Made by a program: the position numbers and the translations under genes. Shown in pieces: positions 45,468-54,904 of a stretch of DNA of 63,345 bases (position 1 is its first letter; the number at the start of each line of letters is the position of its first letter). The DNA lies in assembly GCA_027452125.1 (NCBI GenBank), contig DAIDGZ010000033.1, forward strand, positions 1-63,345, written 5' to 3'. The notes beneath the pieces are model-generated. The model had not been told where the DNA came from. It saw nothing but the letters and a program-made list of their open reading frames with translations, and ran no database searches. This DNA comes from Acidobacteriaceae bacterium. GTDB lineage: Bacteria > Acidobacteriota > Terriglobia > Terriglobales > Acidobacteriaceae.

Positions 45468-46013
45468 ATGGCCGAGGAGCGAGAAGCCAGCAACGCCGGC
45501 ACGTCGGAGACTTCCCAGGAAGCTCCCACTGTGGCTGCGTCCTCCTGGGACGATCTGCAGTTTGGGTTTATCGGCAATCCGAAGGCCAAGTTGGACGATC
45601 GGGGCCGGTTGAAAATGCCTTCTGAGTTCAAGGCATTGATTGAAAAGAAGTACGGCAAAGAGTTCAACGCGTTTTATATCACCAGTCGCGAGGGAACGGA
45701 CGCGGAAATTTATCCGATTCCTGAATGGCAGCAGCATCTGGGCAAGATTTTTGCCATGCCCAAGAGCCATCCGGCGCGAAAGAAGCTGCTGGATCGTTAC
45801 AACCTCTTCGGGGACAAGGCTGACATGGATCCCCAAGGCCGGGTGCAAATGCCGGAGGAGCTGCGGAACGCGGGGATGGTGAATGTAGACGTGAAGGTAT
45901 CAGGCGAGGGAACGTTTCTTCGCGTGACGAGCCTGAAGGTACTGCGGGAGAGTGTGGCGTCGAGCCCATTGACTGCTCAGGAAGAAGACGCACTTTCCAG
46001 TTACGGGGTGTAG
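45468..46013 (+). CDS. mraZ: Transcriptional regulator MraZ
   Basis: MraZ (181 residues) is the AbrB-like ring-forming regulator of the division and cell-wall cluster. ATG 45468 is used; a TTG at 45453 is the alternative. After a 35-residue acidic N-terminal extension, two SpoVT/AbrB-like halves can be read: FIGNPKAKLDDRGRLKMPSEFK and FGDKADMDPQGRVQMPEELR, each with the D-x-x-G-R-x-x-M-P signature. It is longer than the roughly 150 residues of E. coli MraZ owing to the N-terminal extension. Confidence 0.9.
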   Translation: MAEEREASNAGTSETSQEAPTVAASSWDDLQFGFIGNPKAKLDDRGRLKMPSEFKALIEKKYGKEFNAFYITSREGTDAEIYPIPEWQQHLGKIFAMPKSHPARKKLLDRYNLFGDKADMDPQGRVQMPEELRNAGMVNVDVKVSGEGTFLRVTSLKVLRESVASSPLTAQEEDALSSYGV

Positions 46014-46046
46014 CCCGTGAGGTATGAAACCCCTGAGGGGGAGCAC

Positions 46047-46982
46047 ATGACCGACCCGTCGGAACGCCATGTGCCAGTTCTTTTTCAGCAAGTGATTGAA
46101 CTTCTGCGCATTCGCCGTGGCGGCGTGTACGCAGACTGCACGCTGGGCATGGGCGGGCATTCGGAGGGTATTCTCCGTGCGCTCGGGCCAGAAGGCAGAT
46201 TGATCGGCTTCGACCGGGACCCGGAGGCGCTGGAACTAGCGCGGACGCGCCTGGAGCGGGTATGTCGCGAACTGGGGGACCAGGCGCCGCAACTCACGCT
46301 GGTTGGCGAGGCCTTTAGCACGATTGCCAGGCATGTGCAGCCTGCTTCTCTGGATGGTCTGCTGGCCGATCTCGGTTCCAGCAGCCTGCACTTCGATGAA
46401 GCGCGCAGGGGTTTTAGCTTTCAGGCGGACGGACCGCTGGACATGCGCATGGATACGCGCTCCGGGGTCACCGCTGAACAGGTGGTAAATGAGGCGAGCG
46501 AGCGCGAGTTGGCGGACCTCATCTACGAATACGGCAACGAAAGGAGGTCGCGGACAGTCGCCAGAGCCATTGTGCGGGGGCGGCCGATATCGACAACCGG
46601 GCAACTCGCACGGATCGTCGCGTCGGCCGCTCCGCCAATGAAAAATCAGCGGATTCATCCGGCAACAAAGACCTTTCAGGCCTTGAGGATTTACGTCAAT
46701 CGCGAGCTGGACGAGATTAAAGCTTTACTGGAGGCCGCGCCAAAGCTGCTTAAGCCCTCCGGAAGGCTGGTAGTTATCAGTTTTCACTCCCTCGAAGATC
46801 GACTGGCCAAGGACAGCCTGCGCGAGGGAGCGCATACGGGAATCTGGAAGCTCCTGACCAAGAAGCCGGTAGAGGCGGAAGACGAAGAAGTGGATCAGAA
46901 TCCTCGCTCACGCAGCGCGAAGTTGAGGGCGGGGGAAAGAACAGCAGACAGGCAACAGCGGACAGAGCGGGGCAGGCGATGA
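46047..46982 (+). CDS. rsmH: 16S rRNA (cytosine1402-N4)-methyltransferase RsmH
   Basis: RsmH (311 residues) methylates C1402 of 16S rRNA. ATG 46047 follows GAGGGGGAG; GTG 46017 would add ten residues. The SAM-binding motif VYADCTLGMGGHSEGIL and later GRLIGFDRDPEALELA are clear. LADLGSSSLHFDEARRGFSF and VVISFHSLEDRLAKD are further family signatures. The basic C-terminus is typical. It occupies the usual second place in the dcw cluster. Confidence 0.95.
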   Translation: MTDPSERHVPVLFQQVIELLRIRRGGVYADCTLGMGGHSEGILRALGPEGRLIGFDRDPEALELARTRLERVCRELGDQAPQLTLVGEAFSTIARHVQPASLDGLLADLGSSSLHFDEARRGFSFQADGPLDMRMDTRSGVTAEQVVNEASERELADLIYEYGNERRSRTVARAIVRGRPISTTGQLARIVASAAPPMKNQRIHPATKTFQALRIYVNRELDEIKALLEAAPKLLKPSGRLVVISFHSLEDRLAKDSLREGAHTGIWKLLTKKPVEAEDEEVDQNPRSRSAKLRAGERTADRQQRTERGRR

Positions 46983-47027
46983 CTCAACACAGCTGCCTTT
47001 CGCTGGAAACGGAATCGGAGAGACATC

Positions 47028-47534
47028 ATGGCGGCATGCACAACCACATATTTTGAGCCTGGCCGCGGATGGAGCGCTCGCGTGGCCGAGCGCAATACCG
47101 AACTGCTGGCCCAGCAGCCCTTGCGCCGCCGAGGTGTGCGCACGCCGGAGTTTTTCTTTGCCAAGACTTTTGATAACTCCCGGCTGGTGAAGGCACCCGA
47201 TCCGGTGCGTGTGCGGGAGATGCGAGTATTTTCAGCAGCGGTTCTGGTGCTGCTGTCGCTGGTGTTTGTGTATGGACTCCAGCATTTCTATGCAATTGAG
47301 AGCAGCTACAGCGTGGAGAGCGAGAAGCAGGCGCTGGAGCAATTGCGCGAGCAGAACCGCCAGTTGCGGCTGACTGAGGCAGAGCTGAGCCAGCCGGGGC
47401 GCATCGACAAGCTGGCCCGTGAGCTTGGATTGGCCACGCCGCAGCCCGGCCAGATCGTCCACCCGAATGCAGCGCCTGATCCCAACGCTCCTGTGCTGGC
47501 TCAGGTTGGGCCCTTGCCGCCCGCCGGGCAGTAG
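47028..47534 (+). CDS. ftsL: FtsL-like cell division protein
   Basis: The 168-residue protein lies between rsmH and the penicillin-binding protein gene, the usual ftsL position. A cytoplasmic N-terminus of about 65 residues precedes one membrane helix (MRVFSAAVLVLLSLVFVYGLQ) and a heptad-like segment (YSVESEKQALEQLREQNRQLRLTEAEL). RIDKLARELGLATPQPGQIV is the common end of FtsL/DivIC proteins. FtsL links FtsQB to FtsWI at the septum. GGAGA precedes the ATG. Confidence 0.8.
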   Translation: MAACTTTYFEPGRGWSARVAERNTELLAQQPLRRRGVRTPEFFFAKTFDNSRLVKAPDPVRVREMRVFSAAVLVLLSLVFVYGLQHFYAIESSYSVESEKQALEQLREQNRQLRLTEAELSQPGRIDKLARELGLATPQPGQIVHPNAAPDPNAPVLAQVGPLPPAGQ

Positions 47535-47569
47535 TCCAGCGGGCGGATGCCACCCTCGAGCAATTCGCC

Positions 47570-49861
47570 ATGCAGGCTACTGTTCCCCTTCCCGCCCATC
47601 GAACCCGTCCGAATGTGCTGCGCGCCATACCCATGCGGCGCTCGCGCTTCTGGGTGATCTGTCTCTTCTTCCTGTTCTGGGCGCTGGCCATCACCCTGCG
47701 GCTCTTCTGGCTGCAGGTGGTGGACCACAAAGAATTTGTGGAGCGCGCGGAGAAGCAGCAGCAGCGCACCTTTGAGGTGGCACCGCGGCGCGGCATCCTG
47801 TATGACCGCAATCTGCATGAGCTGGCGATGACCGTGCAGGTTGATTCGGTTTACGCCGATCCGGCGGAGATCGACGACAAGGCAGCTGCAGCACACACGC
47901 TTGCCGCCATTGTGCACACGGATCCGGAAGACGACCGCACCACGGAGAAGGCTATCAAGGACCGCCTGGATGCCGGGCGCAACTTTGCCTGGATTGCGCG
48001 CCGGGTGACACCAGCCGTTTCGGCCCGCGTCCATGCACTGCACATGAAGGGCATCTATTACCAGAAGGAGTTTCAGCGCTTCTATCCCAATAACCAACTG
48101 GCGGCGCAGGTTCTTGGCTATGTGGGTGTGGATGACAATGGACTTGGCGGCCTGGAAGACAAGTTCGACTCACGGCTGCACGGCGAGCCGGGCCGCATGT
48201 TTACCGCGATGGATGCACGGCGGCGCATCATGGGTTCCAGCGAGCGCGACCCCCAGCCGGGACAGAACCTGGTGCTGAGCATCGATGAGAATATCCAGTT
48301 CCTGGCGGAGCAGGCTCTGGATCACGCCATGGAGAAGAGCCAGGCGTTGAACGGCACGGTGGTGGTGCAGGACGTACATACTGGACAGATTCTGGCTCTG
48401 GCGGTGCGGCCGACATTTAATCCCAATCATTATCGGGATGCAACACCGGCGCTGCTGCGGGATCATGCGGTGGAGGATGTTTACGAGCCTGGCTCGACCT
48501 TTAAGCTGGTCACCTATTCCGCGGCGATGGACCAGCATGTGGCGACGCCGGATGACATGATCGATTGCCAGGGCGGGCAGATCAACGTATACGGCCGGGT
48601 TATTCATGATGACAAAAGCGACCGTGGTCTGGGCAAGGTGACAGTGGCTACGGCACTGGCCCGTTCCAGTGACGTGGCAGCCGTTAAGCTGGCCCTGAAG
48701 ATGGGGCCGGATCGCTTTTATCAGTACATTCGCGCCTTCGGCTTTGGCAGCCGTACAGGGATTGAGTTGCCCGGCGAGACACGTGGACTGTTGCGTCCGG
48801 TGAATCGGTGGAGTCCGGCGACTATTGGCTACGTGGCCATGGGGCAGGGCGTAGCCGTGACGCCGCTGCAACTGGTGAGCATGGTTTCCACTATCGCCAA
48901 TGGCGGCGTCTATCTGCCGCCGCATATTTTGCTATCTGGCCAAGTGGATGAAGCCTCGAAAGGGCAGTCATCCGCAGCGCTGAATGCAGCCTCTACGCTA
49001 AAAGCATCACCCTTTCGCGCGAATGAAGATCTACCCAATCCGTTGCCTGCCGGCGCGCATCGCGTGATCTCGACCATGGCCGCAGCCGAGATGCGCAAGA
49101 TGATGGAAGGCGTGGTGCTCTTCGGCACGGGAAAGACGGCACAGCTCAACGGTTACTCCTCCGCGGGCAAGACGGGCACGGCACAGAAGATTGATCCGCG
49201 CACGCACACGTATTCCAAGACGATGCACATCGCGTCGTTTGCTGGCTTTGCTCCTGTAAACAACCCGGTGATCGCGGTGACGGTAGTGATCGATTCGCCC
49301 AAGGGAGCTTATTACGGGGCTGCCGTCTCCGCACCCGTGTTCGCCGAGGTAGCGCAGCAAGTTCTGGAGTACCTGGGGGTACCTCACGACATCCCGGTGC
49401 GTCCGCCGAGTAAGAATGCCGCCAATCCGCAGCTCATCAAAGAAGACGAGGCGGCAGACAGCCAGGAGGATATCCAGGCGCTCTATGACGCGGCAGCCGA
49501 CCTACCCAGCGACGATCCGCTGCGGGCAAGCCCGGCCCCAGCCAAGCTTGAGACAGCCGCGCAAGATCGAACGACGCAGGCTACCCCCACGCAGCATGCA
49601 GCGGCGGCGCCTGCGACACCCGTTACAGCCGCTCCACCCGTTTCTCAGCCGCAGCCGGAACCACGGAGCGTAACGGTGGGCACCGGTTCGGTGACTCTGC
49701 CTTCCTTTGTGGGGCTGAGCGTGCGCCAGGTGATTGAAAAGGCGACGACGCAGGGGTTTGACGTGGAGATTCAAGGCAGCGGCATCGTGCGTCAGCAAAC
49801 TCCGGCAGGAGGTACCGCGGTGCAGCCCGGCGCAAAAGTCGTGGTGCAGTGCAGCCGTTAG
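47570..49861 (+). CDS. ftsI: Penicillin-binding protein 2/3 (FtsI-like) with C-terminal PASTA domain
   Basis: The 763-residue protein is the septal transpeptidase. A membrane helix (about 28-49) is followed by the dimerisation domain (ILYDRNLHELAMTV) and the transpeptidase domain. PGSTFK holds the catalytic serine and KTGTAQK is the third motif. The second motif, normally S-x-N, reads SSD in ARSSDVAAVKLAL. A Pro/Ala-rich linker (about 620-700) leads to one PASTA domain (TLPSFVGLSVRQVIEKATTQG). ATG 47570 is used; an internal ATG at 47633 would also leave the membrane helix intact. Confidence 0.92.
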   Translation: MQATVPLPAHRTRPNVLRAIPMRRSRFWVICLFFLFWALAITLRLFWLQVVDHKEFVERAEKQQQRTFEVAPRRGILYDRNLHELAMTVQVDSVYADPAEIDDKAAAAHTLAAIVHTDPEDDRTTEKAIKDRLDAGRNFAWIARRVTPAVSARVHALHMKGIYYQKEFQRFYPNNQLAAQVLGYVGVDDNGLGGLEDKFDSRLHGEPGRMFTAMDARRRIMGSSERDPQPGQNLVLSIDENIQFLAEQALDHAMEKSQALNGTVVVQDVHTGQILALAVRPTFNPNHYRDATPALLRDHAVEDVYEPGSTFKLVTYSAAMDQHVATPDDMIDCQGGQINVYGRVIHDDKSDRGLGKVTVATALARSSDVAAVKLALKMGPDRFYQYIRAFGFGSRTGIELPGETRGLLRPVNRWSPATIGYVAMGQGVAVTPLQLVSMVSTIANGGVYLPPHILLSGQVDEASKGQSSAALNAASTLKASPFRANEDLPNPLPAGAHRVISTMAAAEMRKMMEGVVLFGTGKTAQLNGYSSAGKTGTAQKIDPRTHTYSKTMHIASFAGFAPVNNPVIAVTVVIDSPKGAYYGAAVSAPVFAEVAQQVLEYLGVPHDIPVRPPSKNAANPQLIKEDEAADSQEDIQALYDAAADLPSDDPLRASPAPAKLETAAQDRTTQATPTQHAAAAPATPVTAAPPVSQPQPEPRSVTVGTGSVTLPSFVGLSVRQVIEKATTQGFDVEIQGSGIVRQQTPAGGTAVQPGAKVVVQCSR

Positions 49862-49909
49862 CTGCCCTGCGTGCCGCAGCGCCATGCGTCCATCTACAAT
49901 CAACCCAGC

Positions 49910-51427
49910 ATGAACTGGCAAGACCTTATCACCGAAGTCGCCGCAGTGGGCGCTGCGGGGCACGCCTCCGACGCCATCACCGGCATCGAGTATGACTCGC
50001 GCCGCGTCCGCCCAGGCGCAGTCTTTGTTGCCATGCGGGGCGGCTCTACGGATGGCAATCGTTACGCGGAGAAAGCTGTAGCCGCGGGAGCGTTGGGGAT
50101 TATTACCGACTCCGCGCAGACCTTTGACCACCTGACCGTCTACCAGCCGGGTGTTGCCGTGCTGGAGGTGGAGCATGGGCGGCGCGCGCTGGCCCAGGCA
50201 TCGGCCGCTTTCTTCGGCCATCCGGAGCGGCAGCTTGCCGCAACTGGCATCACAGGCACCAACGGCAAGACGACGACGGCCTTCCTTACCGAAGCGCTGC
50301 TGAATGCCGCCAGGCGCACGACGGTGCTGATCGGCACGATCGAATACCACGTGGCGGGGCAGGTGAGGACGTCAGTGCACACTACGCCAGAGTCCCGCGA
50401 CTTGTTTGCGCTGATGGCGGAGGGTGCGGCGCAGGGCGCCACTGAACTGGTGACCGAGGTATCGAGCCACGCGCTCGACCAGGGGCGTATGGCTTGCATT
50501 CCCTTTGATGTGGCTGTTTTTACCAATCTCACGCGTGACCACCTGGACTATCACGGCACCATGGAGAATTACTTTGCCGCCAAGCGCCTTTTGTTTGACG
50601 GCACGGTCTATCCGGCACCGCGGGTGGCCGTGCTCAACGCGCACGATCCGCGCACGCCAGAATTGGCCCAGGCTGCCCGTGCTGCCGGGGCAGAAGTGCG
50701 CACCTATGGCATTGGAACCGGGGACTGGCGGGCTACCGCGCATGCGCTGACACCGGGCGGAGCTGTGTTCACACTGGAGAGCCCGGCAGGCACGGTAGAG
50801 CTTCGCTCGCATCTGGCGGGCGAGGTGAATATTTTGAACTTGCTGGCAGCGCTCGTTGCGGCGCATGCTCGTGGAGTAGCGTTGCCGGATCTGGCTGCAG
50901 CGGTGCCCATATTGCGGCCTGTTCCGGGGCGATTTCAACCGGTGGACGCCGGACAGCCCTTCACGGTGATCGTGGACTATGCGCATACGGATGATGCGCT
51001 GCGCAACCTGACAGCGCTGGCGCGGCAGATGACGGCGCCAACCAACGCGCGGGTGATTACGGTGTTCGGTTGTGGCGGAGATCGCGACCGCACCAAGCGC
51101 CCCAAGATGGGCCAGGCTGCGGGCGAGGGCAGTGACCTGGTGTTTGCCACCAGCGACAATCCACGCAGCGAGGATCCGCTGGCGATTCTGGCGGAGATTG
51201 AGCCGGGACTCAAGGCCAGTGGTGTGCAGTACGCAGTGGAGCCTGATCGTGCGAGCGCCATAGGCCTGGCGCTGAAAGAAGCACGGCCCGGCGATGTGGT
51301 GTTGATTGCCGGCAAAGGGCACGAGAAAGAGCAGATTGTGGCCGGGCGTACGATTCCGTTTGACGATGCGCAGATTGCGCTTTCCACATTGGCCCGCCTG
51401 GGTTATGGTGATGAGCGATGCAAATGA
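49910..51427 (+). CDS. murE: UDP-MurNAc-tripeptide synthetase MurE
   Basis: MurE (505 residues) adds the third amino acid to the peptidoglycan stem. ATG 49910 is preferred to a start at 49871. The ATP-binding loop reads GTNGKTTTAFLTEALL and the substrate motif TSDNPRSEDPLAIL contains DNPR, which in characterised enzymes selects meso-diaminopimelate. The stop overlaps the murF start, so translation is coupled. Confidence 0.95.
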   Translation: MNWQDLITEVAAVGAAGHASDAITGIEYDSRRVRPGAVFVAMRGGSTDGNRYAEKAVAAGALGIITDSAQTFDHLTVYQPGVAVLEVEHGRRALAQASAAFFGHPERQLAATGITGTNGKTTTAFLTEALLNAARRTTVLIGTIEYHVAGQVRTSVHTTPESRDLFALMAEGAAQGATELVTEVSSHALDQGRMACIPFDVAVFTNLTRDHLDYHGTMENYFAAKRLLFDGTVYPAPRVAVLNAHDPRTPELAQAARAAGAEVRTYGIGTGDWRATAHALTPGGAVFTLESPAGTVELRSHLAGEVNILNLLAALVAAHARGVALPDLAAAVPILRPVPGRFQPVDAGQPFTVIVDYAHTDDALRNLTALARQMTAPTNARVITVFGCGGDRDRTKRPKMGQAAGEGSDLVFATSDNPRSEDPLAILAEIEPGLKASGVQYAVEPDRASAIGLALKEARPGDVVLIAGKGHEKEQIVAGRTIPFDDAQIALSTLARLGYGDERCK

Positions 51428-52818
51428 CTCTTGCGGAAGCGGCGATTGGCGCGGGAGCGCTGTTGGAGGCGCCGGCCAGTGTGGCCAATGCAGGCGCACT
51501 GCGGGTCCATGGCTACTCCATTGACTCGCGCACCATTGGCACTGGGGAGCTCTTCTTCGCGGTGCGCGGCGAGCGCCATGATGGGCACGACTTTGTGGCT
51601 GCGGCGGTGGCGCGTGGAGCCGTGGCCGCAGTGGTGGCGCGGGAGCGTCTGGTCTCGCTGCCGGATGAAGCTCTTTCTGCTCCATTGCTGGTGACGGAAG
51701 ATCCGCTCTTTGCCCTGCAGACGCTAGCCGCGCATGTGCGCCGCCGCTGGGGGCGACATGTGGTGGGCATCACGGGTTCTGCGGGCAAAACCACCACGAA
51801 AGAGGCGGTGGCTGCGGTGCTGGGGGCCCGGTTTAATGTGCTCAAGTCGCACGGCAATCTGAACAACGGCTTCGGACTGCCGCTACAACTCCTGCGTCTG
51901 GAGCCGGAGCATGAGTATGCCGTGATGGAGATGGGCATGAACCACTCCAGCGAAATTGCCGCGCTGGCACGCATCGCAGTCCCGGATTGGGGTGTGGTGA
52001 CCAATGTAGGTACGGCGCATATCGAGAATTTTCCAGATGGTCAGGATGGCATAGCCCGGGCCAAGTATGAGCTGATTGCCGCGCTGCCCTCGAACGGAGT
52101 GGCCTTCCTGAACTGTTGCGATCCCTATGTGTCGCAGTTTGGCCGCGGATTTAATGGGCGGGTCGTCTACTTTGGCGATGGCCCTTGTGCCGATCCGCAG
52201 ACGCTGGCGGTGCGGGAGGATATGGACGGCCTGCATGTGCGCTATCGTGCAGGAGAGCGCGAAGGCGACTTTACACTTCGTCTGCTTGGCCATCACAACG
52301 CCACAAATGCCATGGCGGCGCTGGCTGTGGGACTCGAGGCAGGTGTACCGCTGGATGCGGCGGTGAGCGCGCTGGAAAAGCTGATGCCCGGTGACAAGCG
52401 CGGCGAGATTCTGGAGTATGCGGGGGCTACGATCCTGAACGATTGCTACAACTCCAATCCCGAGGCGCTGCGCTCCATGATCCGCACGCTGGCAGCGCGG
52501 CCCGCACAGAGACGTATTCTCGTTGCCGGCGAGATGCTGGAGTTGGGGCCCCAGGCTCCCGCGTTGCACGCCGCCTGCGGTCAGGCAGCGGCACAGGCCG
52601 GGCTTGACCTGGTAATTGCTGTGCGCGGCAATGCCGAGCATCTTGCCACCGCCGCCTGCGCGGGCGGCGTCCCCGCCGTCTTTCTGGCGGACGCGGAGGC
52701 CGCTGGCCACTGGCTCCGGCAGAACCTGCGTCCCGGAGACGCCGTGCTGGTGAAGGGGTCTCGCGGAGTCCATCTGGAACGCGCCATTTCTATCTTGCAA
52801 AGCCCGACGGAGTCCTGA
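51418..52818 (+). CDS. murF: UDP-MurNAc-pentapeptide synthetase MurF
   Basis: MurF (466 residues) adds D-Ala-D-Ala. ATG 51418 overlaps the murE end by 10 bases; ATG 51424 is an alternative. The P-loop GITGSAGKTTTKEAV and the signature NLNNGFGLPLQLLRLEPEHEYAVMEMGMN, followed by LNDCYNSNPEALRSMI, are diagnostic. It is the last dcw gene here; the usual next genes (mraY, murD, ftsW) are not found, and a beta-lactamase-like gene follows with no gap. Confidence 0.95.
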   Translation: MQMTLAEAAIGAGALLEAPASVANAGALRVHGYSIDSRTIGTGELFFAVRGERHDGHDFVAAAVARGAVAAVVARERLVSLPDEALSAPLLVTEDPLFALQTLAAHVRRRWGRHVVGITGSAGKTTTKEAVAAVLGARFNVLKSHGNLNNGFGLPLQLLRLEPEHEYAVMEMGMNHSSEIAALARIAVPDWGVVTNVGTAHIENFPDGQDGIARAKYELIAALPSNGVAFLNCCDPYVSQFGRGFNGRVVYFGDGPCADPQTLAVREDMDGLHVRYRAGEREGDFTLRLLGHHNATNAMAALAVGLEAGVPLDAAVSALEKLMPGDKRGEILEYAGATILNDCYNSNPEALRSMIRTLAARPAQRRILVAGEMLELGPQAPALHAACGQAAAQAGLDLVIAVRGNAEHLATAACAGGVPAVFLADAEAAGHWLRQNLRPGDAVLVKGSRGVHLERAISILQSPTES

Positions 52819-53685
52819 GTGTCCCTGCGCAGAGTTCTTGCTTGTCTTATCTTGCTGGCAGCGGCGCTACCGCTTGCCGCCGCCGAGAATCCTGACTGGA
52901 CGCGGCCCTTTCCGGCCTTTCGTATCGCCGGCAACCTCTACTATGTGGGCAGTGCCGATCTGGCCTCGTACCTGATTGTTACCCCGCAGGGCGACATCCT
53001 GATCAACAGCAGCCTGGAGCAGTCTGTTCCCCTCATCCGCAAGAGCGTGGAGAGCCTGGGTTTTCGCTTCAGCGACATCAGAATTCTGCTGATCAGCCAC
53101 GCCCACTAGGACCATTGCGCGGGCAGCGCAGAGATTCTAAAGCTTACACACGCGAAGTACGAGGTGATGGATGCCGACGTGCCTGTGGTCGAGTCCGGGG
53201 GCAAGGCGGACTTTCACTACGGCTCCGATCGGTCCCTGCGGTATCCGGCGGCCCATGTGGACCGAGTGCTGCGCGATGGCGATACGGTTTCGCTGGGAGG
53301 GACGGTGCTAACCGCGCATCTGACTGCCGGACATACTCGTGGAACCACCACCTGGACGTTGGATGAGCCGTTGAATGGCCGCATGCAGCACGTGGTGATT
53401 GTGGGCAGCCCGAATGTAAATCCTGGCTACAAGCTGGTGAACAATCGAGCCTATCCGCAGATCGCCGCTGATTACGAACACGAGTTTCAGGTGTTGCGAG
53501 CCTTGCCCTGCGATATCTTTCTGGGTGCGCATGGCGGCTACTTTGATTTGCAGGCGAAGTACGCGCGGTGGAAGCACGGCGCTAAGAGCGCCTTCATCGA
53601 TCCGGCGGGATACGAGACCTATGTCGCTGATCGGGAACATGCTTTCAAGGCGGAGCTGAGGCGGCAATCGGGCAACCGGCAGTAG
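52819..53685 (+). pseudogene. Subclass B3 metallo-beta-lactamase, interrupted by an in-frame TAG
   Basis: The reading frame begins with GTG directly after the murF stop and codes a signal peptide (LACLILLAAALPLAAA) and an MBL fold. At 53107-53109 the frame meets TAG within HAH-TAG-DH, which is exactly the H-x-H-x-D-H zinc motif; the amber replaces the variable residue between the second His and the Asp. The same frame then continues for 192 codons. Its conserved sites include AGHTRGTTTW and LGAHGGYFDL, matching the remaining zinc-ligand regions of subclass B3 enzymes. A one-base change from a Tyr codon (TAC or TAT) would explain it. It may be a recent pseudogene, a sequencing error or a suppressed stop. 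Confidence 0.85.
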
Positions 53686-53819
53686 TGTGAGGCTGCTGGA
53701 TGTTGGCTGTGCAGGTCTACAATCAAGGCAAGGCCAGGCACTGACACCTCAGGTCTGGCTTCAGGGCCAGGGCTCACAACCGTAGACTGGCACGCAGGTG
53801 ATCGAAAAGGATCTTCCCC

Positions 53820-54830
53820 ATGCCCGCCATGAAAACCTGGCATCGAATTCTGGTTGGCGCGCTGCTGCTGGCTACGCTGGCGGTTGCGTGGAACTGGAAC
53901 ATCTCAGCCTCTGTTCCACCGGACAGTCTTCAGGGCGTGATTGCCCGGGTGCTGGACTTTACTCTCTTCAAGATCAGTACACTTGCGGTAACGCCTATCT
54001 TTCTTCTCAAGGCTGTAGTCTTTGTCTTTCTCCTCAGTCTGAGCTCGCACTTGACCCGTAAGGTGATGCAGGAGCGCATCCTGCGCCGGACGGCATTTGA
54101 TGAGGGTTTGAAATATGCGCTCTCAGCAAGCGCCGGCTACATGGTTTTCTTTGTGGGTGCGATGGTTGGCGTCCAGTCTCTGGGCATCAATCTCTCCAGT
54201 CTGGCGTTTCTTGGCGGTGCGATAGGCCTGGGCGTGGGCATCGGTCTACAGAGCATTGTGAATAACTTCGTGTCTGGGCTGATCCTGCTTGCGGATCGCT
54301 CCATCAAGGTGGGCGACCGAATCGAGATCGAGAATCTGAATGGCGACGTGGTGCAGATTGGCGCGCGTTCCACATGGGTCAGGACCAACGATAATGTTGT
54401 GATCATCGTGCCCAACTCGGAGTTCACCACGCAGCGGGTCACCAACTGGACGGCCAACGATCGCTGTGTACGGCTGATGGTGGAGGTTGGCGCTTCCTAT
54501 TCGAGCGATCCGGAACGGGTACGGGCGCTGCTGTTGCAAGTTGCTGACGGGCATCCGGATATTCTGAAAGACCCTGCGCCGGATGTGATTTTTAAGGCTT
54601 TGGGAGATAGCTCACTCGACTTTCAACTGCGAGTGTGGACCATCAACCAGGTGCGAACGCCACAGATTTTGCAAAGCGATCTGTATTTTGCCATTTTTAA
54701 GGTGTTCAACGAGCAGGGTATAGAAATACCGTTTCCACAGAGAGATTTACATATTCGGTCATTTTCCCAAGCGGTACCCCTGGTCCCCGATGTGGTGCCG
54801 CTATCGCATCCCGCGGAGCCGCGCGGATGA
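53820..54830 (+). CDS. mscS: MscS-family mechanosensitive ion channel
   Basis: The 336-residue channel protein has about four N-terminal helices. The pore helix follows the MscS pattern (SLAFLGGAIGLGVGIGLQSIVNNFVSGLILLADRSIKVGDRIEI). The beta-domain reads GDVVQIGARSTWVRTNDNVVIIVPNSEF, followed by the alpha/beta C-terminal cage with VGASYSSDPERVRALLL. A C-terminal tail of 25 residues is present. Channels of this type open on membrane tension to relieve osmotic downshift. AAGGA precedes the ATG. Confidence 0.9.
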   Translation: MPAMKTWHRILVGALLLATLAVAWNWNISASVPPDSLQGVIARVLDFTLFKISTLAVTPIFLLKAVVFVFLLSLSSHLTRKVMQERILRRTAFDEGLKYALSASAGYMVFFVGAMVGVQSLGINLSSLAFLGGAIGLGVGIGLQSIVNNFVSGLILLADRSIKVGDRIEIENLNGDVVQIGARSTWVRTNDNVVIIVPNSEFTTQRVTNWTANDRCVRLMVEVGASYSSDPERVRALLLQVADGHPDILKDPAPDVIFKALGDSSLDFQLRVWTINQVRTPQILQSDLYFAIFKVFNEQGIEIPFPQRDLHIRSFSQAVPLVPDVVPLSHPAEPRG

Positions 54831-54888
54831 TGGATCTGCTGTGCGCTGTGATTTAGCTTCCGGAGCGGCCGGCGGTTGAACAAAAATA

Positions 54889-54904
54889 TGTGATGCCGAT
54901 CACT
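54889..54904. promoter_or_regulatory. CRP/FNR-family operator-like site upstream of the cNMP-binding gene
   Basis: TGTGA-TGCCGA-TCACT has one mismatch to the CRP consensus. A possible -10 (TAAGCA, 54926-54931, with an upstream TG) would place the centre of the site about 41 bases before the start of transcription. Confidence 0.45.

Noticed and set aside
53164-53685. Separate 173-residue metallo-hydrolase gene
   Set aside because: It is the same frame as the lactamase from 52819 and lacks the HxHxDH motif; it is better read as the 3' part of a gene broken by TAG.
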